Part shown: positions 11,025 through 22,885 of the stretch, in pieces
How positions within the stretch are numbered: the first letter of the stretch is position 1
Layout of the letters: the number at the start of each line of letters is the position of its first letter
Origin: Gentiana macrophylla
Lineage: Eukaryota > Streptophyta > Magnoliopsida > Gentianales > Gentianaceae
Length of the DNA stretch: 64,000 nt
Direction: 5' to 3'
Assembly (NCBI GenBank): GCA_026214975.1
Contig: JAOBSW010000136.1
Span: 30,866 to 94,865 of the forward strand
Position numbers and translations under genes: made by a program
Notes under the pieces: generated by a model
The model's database searches: none
Told to the model about the DNA's origin: nothing
Seen by the model: only the letters and a program-made list of their open reading frames with translations

Positions 11025-11578
11025 TATACCGAATCCGCAAACGGTCCTATGGACTCAGGAATTGCCCCGATCGGAGGTCACATCACAATTATCTAAGCCG
11101 GCTGCACCTTCAACCCGCCTGTCACCAAGCCGGGTACAAGCCGCTAGTCGTTAAGCTCATTTTTAGCTCTAACATAACTCCGGGCCAAGGCCGAATCTTG
11201 ATGACCCGAGATCTCTCACGCGCACTACCCCTAGCAAACCAAGGCAAATCGGACTTAACTCTCGGACAACTAAAAACCGATTCACTCTCGGTTGGTCAAG
11301 ACCATTAGCGGGCTCACACCAAGCAAAGCCGATTTGGAGTTAATCACTAGGCACCGGCCGGGATTATACTTATGCTTAATTGTACTTAATTAGGTCTTAT
11401 CAAGATTAGCTTAATCGAGATTAGTCCGGTGTCTATAAATAGGAGCAACGTGTAAACCATAATTCATTGGAATATTAATATAAGCAGGCCAAGCTATGCC
11501 AATTTTTCGACTCTGAATCCGCCTTCATATTATTCCGAACTCGTCGCGGAACCTTCGTAATAATACTCATAGACGCGC
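11025..11578 (+). other. Unclassified LTR-promoter-like sequence
   Basis: Non-coding. CTATAAATAGG at 11433-11443 is a strong plant TATA box on the plus strand, followed about 50 bp later by sequence resembling an LTR R region. It looks like the U3-R part of a Tat-type LTR, but no LTR end was found. The open frame at 11021-11308 has no recognisable product. Confidence 0.4.
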
Positions 11579-12235
11579 TGATGTAAGTCAACTTGATGAT
11601 GCATTTCACGATGTTTTATCCTCATTTATCATGCGATTATTGATGTTTTTGTATCAATTGAAGTCGATTTGCTTAGTTTCATCCCAATGTGTAGATAGTA
11701 ATTATTATATAAAATATCATGTTTTGATAGGTTTTGCACGGTTATAGTAACCGGAGCGTCGTTCGGAGTTTACGCTTGGTATCTTGGTGATTTATTGCAG
11801 GATTATAGATTGACCAAGACCCGAGTGATGACACGTGTTGAGCATAGACACATCTTTTGAGGGCTAGAAGAGTATGCCGAAGCTATCAATTCAAACGGAT
11901 CATTTGTTCTTTGTGCTTCTACTATAGTCTATCTTCAATGAAATTTGACCCCATTCAAAGACATTTTACGGAAAGTTGTATATCAAAAACGAGCTTTCCA
12001 GCTCATTTTGAATCACGTCAATTGGAAGTCTATAACTCAAGTTATAGCCATTTTATTGAGATGCTGTGAAAGACCGGCGTGCACCGAGACTACTTCCGGT
12101 GCATGCCGGAGAGTTGCAAATTTCCAGAGATGATGCCGGTGTGCACCGAGACTACTTCCGGTGTACACCGGAAGTGTCGCAGAAATCAGATTTTCCAGCT
12201 TAAAAAGTCAATTTTAGATCTATTTTACATATCCC
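11579..12235 (+). repeat. LTR fragment J (Ty3-like)
   Basis: It begins TGATGTAAGTCAACTT, closely resembling the start of the element B LTR (TGATGGGAGTCAACTT). It carries four 12-bp dyads in two pairs: CGGCGTGCACCG 12075-12086, CGGTGCATGCCG 12097-12108, CGGTGTGCACCG 12137-12148 and the perfect palindrome CGGTGTACACCG 12159-12170. The pairs are joined by the same spacer AGACTACTTC. LTR G interrupts it at 12236. The rest of the element was not found. Confidence 0.55.
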
Positions 12236-14759
12236 TGATCGTGGGTAAGTCACTTACGTCTATATTACTAGCAAGAGTACTAGGTCAATCGTAGTATAGC
12301 AAGGGCGAATCAAGGTCGATCCCACAGAGACAATGAAACTCATGCATAAACGATTCTAATCTAACTAAGAAGACACATATACGGTCCTTGACCAACAATG
12401 GACATAAAAGAAACGTGGTGTTCCTCCCTCTCTTCCCACCGATCTACTAACTTGGATTATTTAATCCTTATGTTAATTCCCCACATAATTTCCTTAAATC
12501 TAATCAATTGAGCTTTTAATTCATTTTTAAGCTACGGGTGCAACTCCTAACCCTATCTACTCCGACCATGGTAGTAGATAATCTATACGCCAGCTACCCT
12601 CCTTAATTGGTCCGTTATAGCCCATACGTATAAAAGACTAGAATTTCCAGTATTGAGCGCTAACTTATACCGCTAACCCGCCTAGGCAGCCATCGACACC
12701 GATTAGCACGTTCCTAGGGTCCATCAAGACAATGTCCTAATTAACACTTCACTATCGAGACTTCATGTTAATTTATGAATTACGAATACTAGATTAGCTC
12801 GACCTATTACTCGTTTTAATTATTTCTGTCGATCAACGTGGTGACGAAACTCTCAGATTAGTTTTTCTAAATTTTGCCTCGGTAAACCGGTATAGACCGC
12901 CGGTTTACCGGGGGCGGCTTTTCCTATTTCTAGATCTACATTGCTCAATGCTGATTAATCTGTTGGATGTAATATCGCCGGATCAATCATAGATTGACCC
13001 GATTACGCAGAGGAAAGTACAAAATCTAGATCTAAACAATCAAAATACATAAAATAATAGATCTAACCTACGAGGGGGTTAGATTGCTTATCGGTTTATG
13101 GTGAATAAACTCCAAGAACAATCTTCAATCCAAGATCCAAGCTAGATGAGAAGCCACAGTCGTCCAACGTGTGTCACCAAGCACCACCAGGTGGATGGTG
13201 TTTCAACCCGTTTGACCTCCTCGATATGCTACCTTAGAAAAACCCGAAGTTTTCCTGAAACTCGAACCCGAAGTACTTGGCCGAAAATTCTAAGCCAAAT
13301 ACTTGAATTTTTGTGTCGAAATTATGTGATATGTAATTTGGCTTGGGAGAACTCTCTTTATATAGAAGAGTAATCCTTGTCCTCCCATGATTAATTAATT
13401 AATACAAAATCAATCATATTAATCCTTTTCCTTAAAAATATAAATCCAGAATATTCCTAAATTAATTAGGATATATAAAAGATATTCTTTTCCTTAAATT
13501 ATTTAACAAATAAATAATTCAATCACATGTTAAATAATTATCCAAGAAAACTAATTTCCCAATAATTAAATTAACACAAAATTCGGCCAAACCCTAGCAA
13601 GCATAGGGCCACACGAATTTTATCACCATTTGGGCCGAGTCCACGAAAAATTTCTTTTCCATGTATTTAATTATCTAGTCCAACTAAACAATTAATCCAC
13701 ATATCTATTAAACAGTTCAATCCAACTATTTAATATTAATTGAGGTGAAACGACGAGAAAACGTATATGCTATATTAGGAGCCACGTCGGGGACCATGGA
13801 CCAATATTCAGTAGCTACAATAAATTAAATAAAATTATTCGTCAGACCGAACAATAATATTCAATCTATTAATTCCGGGATTACACCACCATAAACCCGA
13901 AACTGAACTCTACTGAATATAGATAACTTACACTCAACTATGAGTCGAAAGTGTCCACTGATATAATCATTACATACGGATAAATCTTCCATAGACTGTT
14001 CGTTACGATTCGGGATATCTCCGTAAACCCTTCTCGAAACCGCTTATCCTTATTTACCATTAACCACCTAGTGACCAAATAGTTCATAACTAATATAATA
14101 TGAACTGCGCATTGGTCAGTTTCTAGGATTAATAAATAAGGGAACTGTCTGTCTACTTCCCGAGGAAGGAATGGATTCCATATCCGTGATAGCACATACT
14201 ACTCACTCATTCCAGAATAGAGCCAACGAGAAGTGTCGGACCACATACTACGAAGTGATCCTTACTAACACATCAAACTCTACCCTAGTCTAAGCAGTTG
14301 TCTGTAATCACGTCAGGATTGAGATTAATCCATATATGATCATCTTGTGATTCGATAAGACTTCTCGATCACGGAATTATATCGAGAACTCAAATCAAAT
14401 CGGTCCAAATTACTATATGATTATCATCATATATAAATGCCCATCTAGGTACCTATTACCGGCAGATCCAGATAAGATCGTCACACCTAAAGTGTTCAGG
14501 CGCATTATTAGCAAATTAATTTTGAGACCCGTACTCAGATTAATAAACGCCTTACGGACTAAGTTAATTTTAAGTACATCTCACTAACTCAATCCTCTTG
14601 TGTATAGCCATACACTTGAGTTATGTGATTACATAAATGAGGTACTTAGGGTTTTCAAAGAGATGTCTTAATTATAAGCATACATGCATATAATAAGATG
14701 AATTATTAATTCTGTCATAAAACAATTAGATAATTGTCTTTCGGGCACTACACCTATCA
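12236..14759 (-). repeat. LTR G (about 2.5 kb, minus orientation)
   Basis: The plus strand starts TGATCGTGGG and ends CACCTATCA, giving TG...CA. In minus orientation a TATATAAA box (13357-13364) splits it into about 1.4 kb U3 and about 1.1 kb R-U5. Near its end is the phrase TGTGGGATCGACC, similar to the U5 of B (TGTGGATTCGACC). An inverted pair of about 11 bp, GGTAAACCGG and CCGGTTTACC, lies near 12882-12912. Flanks are ATCCC (12231-12235) and ATCTC (14760-14764), one mismatch from a 5-bp duplication, so it may be a solo LTR; alternatively the purine tract to its right makes it a 3' LTR. Confidence 0.55.
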
Positions 14760-15888
14760 ATCTCCCACTTGCACGAAAGGCTAGTGGATTAATTGTTTTA
14801 TAGCACACCCTTTATATCTATATCTACAACATTCACCCACTTGCTCAAAACAAGTGAGACATATCCCCAAGATTCATACCCTCCAAGCGCATCTTAGTAA
14901 TTCATCCTTCCAAGCCACGACCGGAGTGTGCCGCGCGCAGGTAGGTCGATGACCAGTAGCGTGCACTTAGAATCCGAATACCATGTGACTTGGTACACAC
15001 GAATCTTGTAGGTTGGCGGCTTGAGTCAATCTTTGGGATCAAACGTCGCTTTCCATCTAATCCGGTGGTACGATTTCAATATGATTATGACCTCTAGTGA
15101 TTGCAAAATCCTTATGAGCTACCTCTCCAATGTTTTCACAATGAGGTGGTATCTTACCGGATAATACTTTATCACATGAGTAAAGACTGAGACCGAGATC
15201 GATTTAACGATCATCCTCAATCGACTAAAGCCGAATCGGTGTTATCATTTATATTCTAGTTTGCTTTTTGAATATACTAGCATATTATTCATCATTCTCC
15301 CGAAGAGACTTGAGGATTCACTAAACATCCCATTTAGTATTCATCTGCAGGTTTAGACAAGCATTCCTGAAAGGTAGGGTAGACTACATCGTTGAATGTT
15401 GCATTCCTCTATGCAAGAATATCTTAACCATTGAGATGGATGAATGTGATTGCCAATTGCTTATTTTCGAGAATTCGAGTGAGTCAAATTCTTTATAAAA
15501 TAGCCCGATGACATGTTAGACTCTGACTTTAGATAACACACCCATGTTGTTTCCAACAGTTTCAGTGTTACCATTCACAAACTCTAATCTACATACTACT
15601 TTACTATTATTGATGCCTAGTCTACGAAAGACTTATCAACATTCGGGTCAAGTCCACATATTAAAATATATGACTTTGAAATGACTTAGAGGTTTGCTTT
15701 AATCCCCAAAGGATATAAGCTGTGGCAGGTATCCTACCAAAGGTTCTATCTGAATAAATTAAGATACCGTTAGTCTCGCAAAAAGGTCTTAGGGAATCAC
15801 CCCTATTTTCTGCTTTGTAACGAATCCGTTATTTGCTCTTTGCTAAAACCCTTCTGTTCTGAATGAGTTCAGATTCCGTTGTTCATAA
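14760..15888 (-). other. Probable non-coding interior next to LTR G
   Basis: In minus orientation GTGCAAGTGGGAGAT (14760-14774) immediately precedes the LTR start and has the form of a polypurine tract, as in copia elements. The remaining 1.1 kb shows no coding frame over about 60 codons and no gag or pol motif, so it looks like the end of a LARD-type interior truncated by fragment F. No second LTR or primer site was found. Confidence 0.4.
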
Positions 15889-16308
15889 TTTCTGAATGAA
15901 GTGATCAGAACCTTTTGTGAAGAAAATGGAGTACAACATCAACTATCAGCAGCAGGGACTCCATAGCAAAATGGTGTAGCAGAAAAAAGAAACATAACAC
16001 TCAAGGAAGTTGTTAGAACCATGATTGCAAAAGCATGCCTACCAAAGAGATTTTGGGCTGAAGCAGCAAACACATCATGCTATACTCAAAACAGATCTAT
16101 CATCAATAAACATCATGGAAAAACCCCATATGAAATTTGTAATGGAAGAAAATCTAACATTTCACACTTGCATATGTTTGGATCTAAATATTTTGTTTTG
16201 AACAGGAGTCAGCTACATACCTTTGATGAAAATGCTGATGAAGCAATCTTCATGGATACTCAGACACTAGCAAAGCATTCAGAGTGCTCAACAAAAGGAC
16301 CTTGGTGA
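15889..16308 (+). pseudogene. Copia F integrase C-terminal part
   Basis: The frame upstream of the first ATG at 16021 is also coding: FCEENGVQHQLSAAGTP, a TAG at 15964-15966 where copia integrases have Q, then QNGVAEK and TLKEVVRTMIAKACLP with FWAEAAN. It continues with KTPYEICNGRKSNISHLHMFGSKYFVLN. A one-base deletion near 16255 (FMGYS motif) moves the reading to the next frame. The CAG-to-TAG change is typical of decay by cytosine deamination. Only the C-terminal half of the integrase core remains. Confidence 0.85.
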
Positions 16309-17555
16309 TTGAAGAATCAATTCATTTAGTTTTTGATGAACCAAACACCAATGGTGAAGGTTTAGACACCTTTGAAGAAGAAGCCACACAAGGACAAGTA
16401 TACATGAATACAACGAGTGCGGCTACTATTACGGACCACACTTTTGGTAATCAAGATGAAGTACCCGGCTAATGCAATGCAACGGAAGAAGCACCAACAC
16501 AAGATCATGAAGCTGATGCACAAGCAGGAGCTGTGGAAGAACCAGATCAAGAGCAACTCCAGCCTGATTTAAACTGGCTAAGAGATCATCCTGATGAACA
16601 AGTCATTGGAGATGTTCATACAGGAGTCAGAACTAGAAGACAACTGGAGAGCATGTTAACTTGTTTTCTGTCACAGGTGGAACCCAAGACAATAGATGAT
16701 GCAATCCAGGATACTGATTGGATCACAGCCATGCAAGAAGAGCTCAATGAATTTGAGAGAAATGAGGTCTGGAAACTTGTTGACAGACCAGACATGACAA
16801 ACATTATTGGAACAAAATAGGTATTCAGGAACAAGATGGATGAACAAGGAACTGTTGTCAGAAACAAAACAAGACTAGTTGCAAATGGATATTCTCAAGG
16901 TGAATGCATAGACTATGATGAAACCTTTGCACCAGTAGCAATATTGGAAGCAATCAGACTCTTCCTAGCTTTTGCAGCACACAAGGACTTCAAAGTATAT
17001 CAAATGGACGTCAAGAGTGCATTTCTGAATGGAAACCTAGAAGAAGAAGTATATGTGGAACAACCCTCTGGTTTCCAACTCAAAGGGAAGGAAGACAAAG
17101 TATACAAGCTCAAAAAGACACTATATGGACTCAACCAGGCACCTAGAGCCTGGTATGAGACACTATCACAATTCTTAATCAACAATAGATTCAGCAAAGG
17201 AACCATTGACAAGACTCTCTTCAAGCTAGAAGAAGGAGCAAACACTTTTCTAGTTCAGATCTATGTTGATGATATCATTTTTGGATCAGAAGATGAAAAG
17301 CTATGTGATAAATTTGCGAATATGATGAAAAGTAAATTTCAAATGAGTATGATGGGAGAGCTCAATTACTTTCTTGGTTTACAAGTGAAACAAATGGAAG
17401 ATGACATCTTTACCAATCAAGCCAAGTATACAAATGACTTGATACATAAATATGGTATGGATACAAGTGGTACATCAGATACTCCAATGTGTGCAAGAGT
17501 CATTCTTGGGAATGATGAAAATGGAAAAGATGTTGATCAAAATCCCTGGGAATAA
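16284..17555 (+). pseudogene. Copia F reverse transcriptase (SIRE-like)
   Basis: Three open stretches in one frame (16284-16472, 16533-16820, 16836-17555) are separated by a TAA and a TAG. They carry the acidic linker, TGVRTRRQL, the RT start WITAMQEELNEFERNEVW, IIGTK with TAG (16818-16820) in place of the usual W codon, then [55 protein letters not shown] and the catalytic [10 protein letters not shown]. Homology ends at DTPMC and RNase H is missing. The wording is closest to SIRE/Tork-type copia. Two stops and one frameshift make it inactive. Confidence 0.88.
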
Positions 17556-17708
17556 GAACCTGAGTCTACACAATAAAGAAATTACAGACCTAACTAGTGA
17601 GAACACAAAAAGGAATAAATTTTATTAAGCGCTATTGGATACACATGAGAGGAGAACAAAATCCATGGGAATAAGAACTTGAGTCTACATAATAAAGAAA
17701 TTACAGTC
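17538..17708 (+). repeat. About 50-bp direct repeat at the end of copia F
   Basis: Positions 17538-17588 and 17658-17708 are near-identical copies (shared core GGGAATAAGAAC, GAGTCTACA, AATAAAGAAATTACAG) spaced 120 bp apart. The first follows the truncated RT directly. Too long for a target duplication, it looks like repair-associated duplication at the breakpoint. Confidence 0.7.
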
Positions 17709-17982
17709 CTTTTAAGCTAAAAAAATAGGCAGGGACAATCCCCTTCCTGTTAACAAGATTGAAGAAATAGAAGAAAAACATCAGCATATTTCACAAAATG
17801 GTACAGTATAAAGGATAAAAACAATGATGCCAACCCAGGCTTTGAATGAATAAAAACCCCTGTATTAAAACCCAGATCTAAAGATGCAAAATCTCGTAGC
17901 TCTAATGCACCAAGCTGTTGTTTTTAATGCAACTTTGTTTCACCATAAGTAGAATAGATCATGACATTATATCCAGTACGTA
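17709..17982 (-). other. Putative 3' untranslated region of the GTP cyclohydrolase gene
   Basis: Non-coding sequence directly downstream (minus strand) of the stop codon at 17983. No clear polyadenylation signal could be fixed. Fragment F and its repeat lie just beyond, so little of the native 3' flank remains. Confidence 0.4.
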
Positions 17983-19142
17983 TCATCCTTCCGTCTTACA
18001 AAAACTCGGAATGCTCTGCAAAAATTTTGTCCTAAGTGCAGGGTTGGAAGAAAATCGTCCCAAAGCGACAAAAGTGGCGATGTACTCCCAAACTTCTCAA
18101 TGCCTCTAGATATCATGCAAGTATGCCAAACTTTCTACCACTACCATCACATCTTTACCTAAAAGTGGCGACACCGTCTCAAAGAACTTGCTTTGTTAGC
18201 CTTTCTTGTACTTGGAGCTTGAAACCGTAAAAATGAACTATCGAATGAAGGACGGATCTTCCAATTGGATTGACTACCTTGCTAGAGAGATACCTATGTG
18301 GACTACTCCATAGAAAGGAGCAAATGATGCTCACATTGGGACAAGAATGATAAGTCAAGCTCGAGAACATATATGCTCTTCACCATGGCTCATTGTCCCA
18401 TTAAGTACCAATCCTCCATTCAACTTCATCTCCAGGATTGCACTTTTGAAGTTCATTAACCATGTTACTGAAACGAGCGAGATGTTCTATAAGTTCTTCC
18501 TCGAGGGTCTTCACCGAGAGATCGAATGATTGAAGCTACAAAGCAGATTATCATTTCTTTGGATCTACTGGATTTGTTTTGAATGAATAATTCAATGGGC
18601 ACCAACACTTGTCAAGAGATCCGTTTAAGCCGCCGGCATCATTAGCCGAGTTTTGGTTTTGAACTTTAGAAGACTTAGAAAATCGGACCAATCATTTGCT
18701 TTCTTATCTTCAAAAACGCCCGAACTGAAGTAATCAATGTTTTTGTCCACCCATGATCATTCACATCAAGAAAAGTAGAACCGATTTTCGGAGAATGAAT
18801 GTGGAAACACCGGAGAACGACGGCAACACTGCGGGCTTGATACCATCATGCAATGATTCTGGACTTCATCCGCTAAGCGATGTGGATCTTGAAGTCGTTT
18901 TGCAAATGTATCAACAACCCTCGAAAGCTTACTAAGACCAACGACTACTTGTCCACAAGGGACGTAGCCCACATGACACTTAACCTGGAAAGGAAGCAAG
19001 CAGGCTTCACAATAGGAAAAGAAGTCTAGATCACGAACAATTACTAGACCACCCATTCCTCCAGCATGGCCAACTCCACTTTCCAATCCAGCCTCGGGAA
19101 ATAATGCACCGTGGACAATATCCTGTGCCTTCATTCTGTAGC
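17983..19142 (-). CDS. GCH1: GTP cyclohydrolase I exon 2, with frameshifts
   Basis: One long exon with no further splice sites needed. Apparent breaks, judged by family conservation, lie near 18855, 18830, 18725, 18542, 18320, 18183, 18130 and 18080. A substitution near 18343 turns the conserved W before QCEHH into L (CTTG for CTGG). Both domains stay recognisable end to end, and no in-frame stop occurs other than by frameshift, which is unusual for an old pseudogene. Confidence 0.82.
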
Positions 19143-20319
19143 CTAGACACAGCAGGGATATAATTAAGTTCAAAGGTTGGGTAACATTTCAAATAGTTAA
19201 AAAAAAAAGAGACCAAAAGTGGCACCCTTGTCCTCAAGATCTTACCCCTTTGTAACAAATGCCATTAATTTAAAGGATGCCAAAAGATAGAAAAAGTGTA
19301 TACAGTGAAGCGGCTACCACAGTCAGATCCATAGAAACACTAGGATATTAACATCCCATTGGAGTGTATTGTCCCTTACTAAACTACATAGTTAAACATG
19401 ACTGAATACAAACTTATTACACCTCCTCTGTTCCTGATTATTTGAATAAGTTGTTAAAATCATGAAGATTTAAAAAAGTGAAACATAGGTTTGACATGAA
19501 CAATAAAAGGACTAATATAGTCTTGATTACAACTAATGCATTCTTACTTTTAATCTCTCTCTAATACTTAAGGGTGGAATAAGAAAAAGAACAATAATTG
19601 CTGCTTTGGAAATGAAAAGTGACAATTAAACAGGAACAAATATGTTAAGTTGTTCAAGTAAAAAATACTGGAGGGAGTACCCAACTACCAATTCCTGCAT
19701 AAGAAGAAGCCATCAAAGTTGAATAAAAGCTTAAAACTATTCATATTTTAAATGATAGCACTATGGTCAGTCAACAGGAACCTACAGACAAAAACAGGAC
19801 AACAAAAAAACAAGCATGGTCCGACTTTCCAAATCAATAAACAACAGAAAGGTATTTAGACAAACATAAAGAACTAGAAACAAAATAAAAAAAAGGATAC
19901 TCTAGCAAAGGAATATAGCACCGCGCGTGGACCATATCCTAGCAACTTTTAAAGACTAGAAATAAAACAAATGGGGAAAGAGCTGACCAAGAACTCACAT
20001 GGTGCATGTTACTCCCCTAACGTCACATGTAAACATAACTAGTTTTATACTTCTAATGGTCTAGTATATTTGATAGTAATAATAATAATAATAAAATAAA
20101 ATAAAAAGGATCACCTTTAGTCCCTTCTCGAAGAGCTTTAGCCACCCGGAGAGGAGTTTTCCGGATACCTTCACGATTAACATCTTCACCCAAACCCTGC
20201 AAAAGGACCTTCACAGCATTTTCTATGGCCAAAATTTCAGGTTCCTTCTCAAAACCAAGATCTAGGCCGCGTTCATCCTCAAACTCTACACGAAAATGAT
20301 CATCGATTAAAGCTCCCAT
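17983..20319 (-). CDS. GCH1: GTP cyclohydrolase I, plant two-domain form (frame interrupted)
   Basis: The product would convert GTP to dihydroneopterin triphosphate, the first step of the pterin branch of folate synthesis, in the plant cytosol. Two exons: 20115-20319 from ATG, encoding MGALIDD through LLQGLGEDVNREGIRKTPLRVAKALREGTKG; and 17983-19142 with the rest of domain 1 (ALFPEAGLESGVGHAGG, DLDFFSYCEACLLPF, GYVPCGQ, LSKLSRV, AKRLQDPHRLADEV) and then domain 2 (zinc-ligand motif CEHH, VVHIGI, VNPIGRSVLHSIVHFYGF, ISRGIEKFG, ending SIPSFCKTEG and TGA). Length and two half-domains fit plant enzymes of about 450-460 residues. At least eight frame breaks occur in exon 2, nearly all where family conservation predicts a CTG or CAG. 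They may be consensus errors; otherwise this is a pseudogene. Confidence 0.9.
20115..20319 (-). CDS. GCH1: GTP cyclohydrolase I exon 1
   Basis: 205 bp, open and unbroken. The ATG at 20317-20319 matches the conserved MGAL start of plant homologues. It ends ACTAAAG before a GTGATC donor. The intron (19143-20114, 972 bp) ends TGTCTAG and rejoins in phase at GCTACAGAATGAAG, restoring the expected GTKG-YRMKAQDI reading. Confidence 0.88.
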
Positions 20320-22296
20320 TCCACAAAGAGCAATCTAGACTACAATGCCGCCCAATCACAAAACAATTTCACACCAATGGCAAACTTCAAACATAAAACC
20401 ACAAACCCAGATGCAAGAAAAATCCATAAAGAAGAAATGTTTCTTAAATTAGAGAGAAAGGATCCGGGTGATGGTAGACAAAATAAATGAGGGTACAGTT
20501 GCTATTCAGAGTATATGTGGTGAGAAACAAAATAATTGATGGCTAAAGTTGCAAACTTCAAACATATAACCACAAACCCAGATGCAACTTGCAAGGAATA
20601 ATCCACAACCCAGATTATGTGAACGGGAATTTAATGTCTTGACTAGATTACAATCAACATGATTCATTTGAATTTAATGTCTTGACTAGATTACAAAGCA
20701 ATGCAGTAAACGAAATGTGTTTTAACTTTAATAATAAACTAATTCTATTTTACTTATGTTGCAAAAAGAAAGAAACAAATTAATTACAGATAGAAGCCGT
20801 AGATTGTTTGATTGAATGCTTTAAACTGCGATAAGAAATGCAAAGATAGCAGTCACCATAATGACAGAGATTCAGATAACATGAAGTTCAGAATAATAAC
20901 AAATTAATCGGCATCCATACAGACTCGAATTCAGTTTAATGCTGTCATACACACTGTTCCGCCAGCCTTTTAACCATAGCCTAATCTCAAAAAATGGCCA
21001 AACACAACCACTGCTAATCAGGGGCGGCTGCAGGAATCTTGACATGGGGTCAGAAGTTTGTCAAATTTTTTCCATATCACATATATATTTGAACATTCAA
21101 TTCTATACGTATAATTATGAAGCGATAACTAAAAAACAAGTCAAGACATAAAAATAAAGAGGAAGAAAACATGGGATTATGCAAAGAGAACAGAGGAAAT
21201 TATGATACGGTAAACAAGTAAGTAACCCCTGAATTAATCAAATTTGAACATGCCAAAACCATTAAATCTATAAACCAAAACCATTGTATCGACAAGCTAA
21301 AAGCATTTAAAAGGTCAAGATATATTGCTTTATTTAAGCTATTTTTTCCATGTGCCTGCTATCAATTGTGAGAACATTTGTATGAAATCACAATGGCTCT
21401 GTTTTTCTCCTCTCAGTCCGTTTAGATTCTCTCTTCAAAGGAAAATTCAATCTTGTCGTTATAATGCGCAAGGATGTTCCTTTGTGGGTGATTACAAAGC
21501 AGTGACATATAATATAGACTCGATTTCAGTTTCTGTCCCAATTCATCCAAAAGCAAGAGAGAAAAATCCATCCAATCATAGTGCAAACTTGTTCATGAAC
21601 ATAAACCAAGCACATATTTGTAGTACACTAAACATGTTGTTAAGCATATAACCGACTTCATAAGATTCATCTTCAAGTTCAGACAAAGGCACATTTTCAA
21701 GACTCATAGCATATATGTCAAGGAGGACAACATATTTAGTTTACCGGTAAGTGCAAAGAACCACGCTTATATGAAATACTCGAATGGCACCATGAAAAGC
21801 CACACTAAAAAAATTATTTTCAAGTGTATATTGTTAACAAAACCAGTTTGGCGAAAGCTTCAAAAGACAAAATAATCACCAAATAGCTCTTTGAAGGACA
21901 TTTCATAAAAATAAGCTAAACGACCAAACATGTAGACATAGATTAAGGCAAATTATTCATTCCTAGCCAATAGAAATGATATAGAATCACCGAATAGTTG
22001 GAACTTCCGGATATGAAAGAGTTGTGATGTGTAAAACACGATTTTATGATAAAACAACACCCAAAAGAATCAGTAATGTTTACGAATGTAATTGCAAAAT
22101 ACGAATGCAATTGCAAAGCAAAAACTGTAATCAGGCATTAAACAGGTCTCATTATTTCCAAACGTGGTTCCAACTTCCTAGTTCAAATATCACTTGAACA
22201 GCTTTACTTTATGCTATAAATTAAACAAAACATGCTATTCAAATCCGGAACTAAACATAGAACGGAAAAAATGATAGTAACATAATCAGATAAAAA
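20320..22296. other. Intergenic region upstream of GTP cyclohydrolase I
   Basis: AT-rich, no supported coding frame on either strand; the 70-108 codon frames at 20939-21651 have no recognisable product. It presumably holds the 5' untranslated region and promoter, but no TATA box could be fixed. The phrase AACTTCAAACATA.AACCACAAACCCAGATGCAA occurs twice (20385 and 20555), a short local duplication. Confidence 0.5.
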
Positions 22297-22525
22297 CACA
22301 TATGAAGTCTCAAAATGCAATACAACTAGTTAAGCTAACTTGTAAACAGAACGGCCCAATTCAGCACCAAAACAAACAAAAACATGTATCTAAAACGCTC
22401 TATACACAGTAGCACACAAACGCCCAATTCCCAGGCATTATCTCACAACATTAGAAGAAAAGGTTTCTGACATCATTTTACGTGCATAAAAGGAATGTAT
22501 GAAGACTAGTGTGCTTATTTACTAG
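22297..22525. repeat. Left copy of a 229-bp direct duplication flanking a LINE tail
   Basis: It matches 22886-23114 at a constant offset of 589 bp with only a handful of substitutions and no indel seen. The copies bracket the LINE fragment exactly, so they behave as a target-site duplication, though far longer than usual for LINEs. Confidence 0.8.
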
Positions 22526-22885
22526 TTCCGTATTTGCTGAGGAGGCTCAAGCTTTACGTTGGTGTCTGAGTAGAAGTCTTTCAATGGGCATTAAGCATCT
22601 AGTTTGTTTTACTGATAATTTGTCTTTAGCTAACTGTAGTGAATTTGGTTGGTCTCCCCCTTTCGATTCTGCAACTGTATTATATGATATTAGGCTGATG
22701 ATTTTACTTTTTGATTCATGCCATGTTTTGTACACTGCCAGAGAAAGCAACGAGTTAGCCCATAAGCTCGCTGCTTTCTCCTTCAGATCAGATGTAGGCG
22801 TTTTCTAGCATGGGTGTATTCCGGTATGGGCCTGTACAACCTAATGTCTTTATTAATGAAGGCTTTCGCTCTTTGGGGAAAAAAA
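22526..22885 (+). mobile_element. 5'-truncated LINE (non-LTR retrotransposon) tail with RNase H remnant
   Basis: A frame at 22509-22808 carries an RNase H-like domain as at the C-terminus of plant LINE ORF2: EEAQALRWCLSRSLSMGIKH, then FTDNLSLANC with the catalytic aspartate, and ARESNELAHKLAAFS with the late motif. The coding part belonging to the LINE starts at about 22526; the first residues come from the flanking duplication. After the stop come about 75 bp and a short A-rich tail (22879-22885). Severe 5' truncation is typical of LINE insertion by target-primed reverse transcription. Confidence 0.78.

Noticed and set aside
13146..13373. 75-codon frame in LTR G
   Set aside because: Opposite to LTR orientation, no homology recognised; U3/R sequence.
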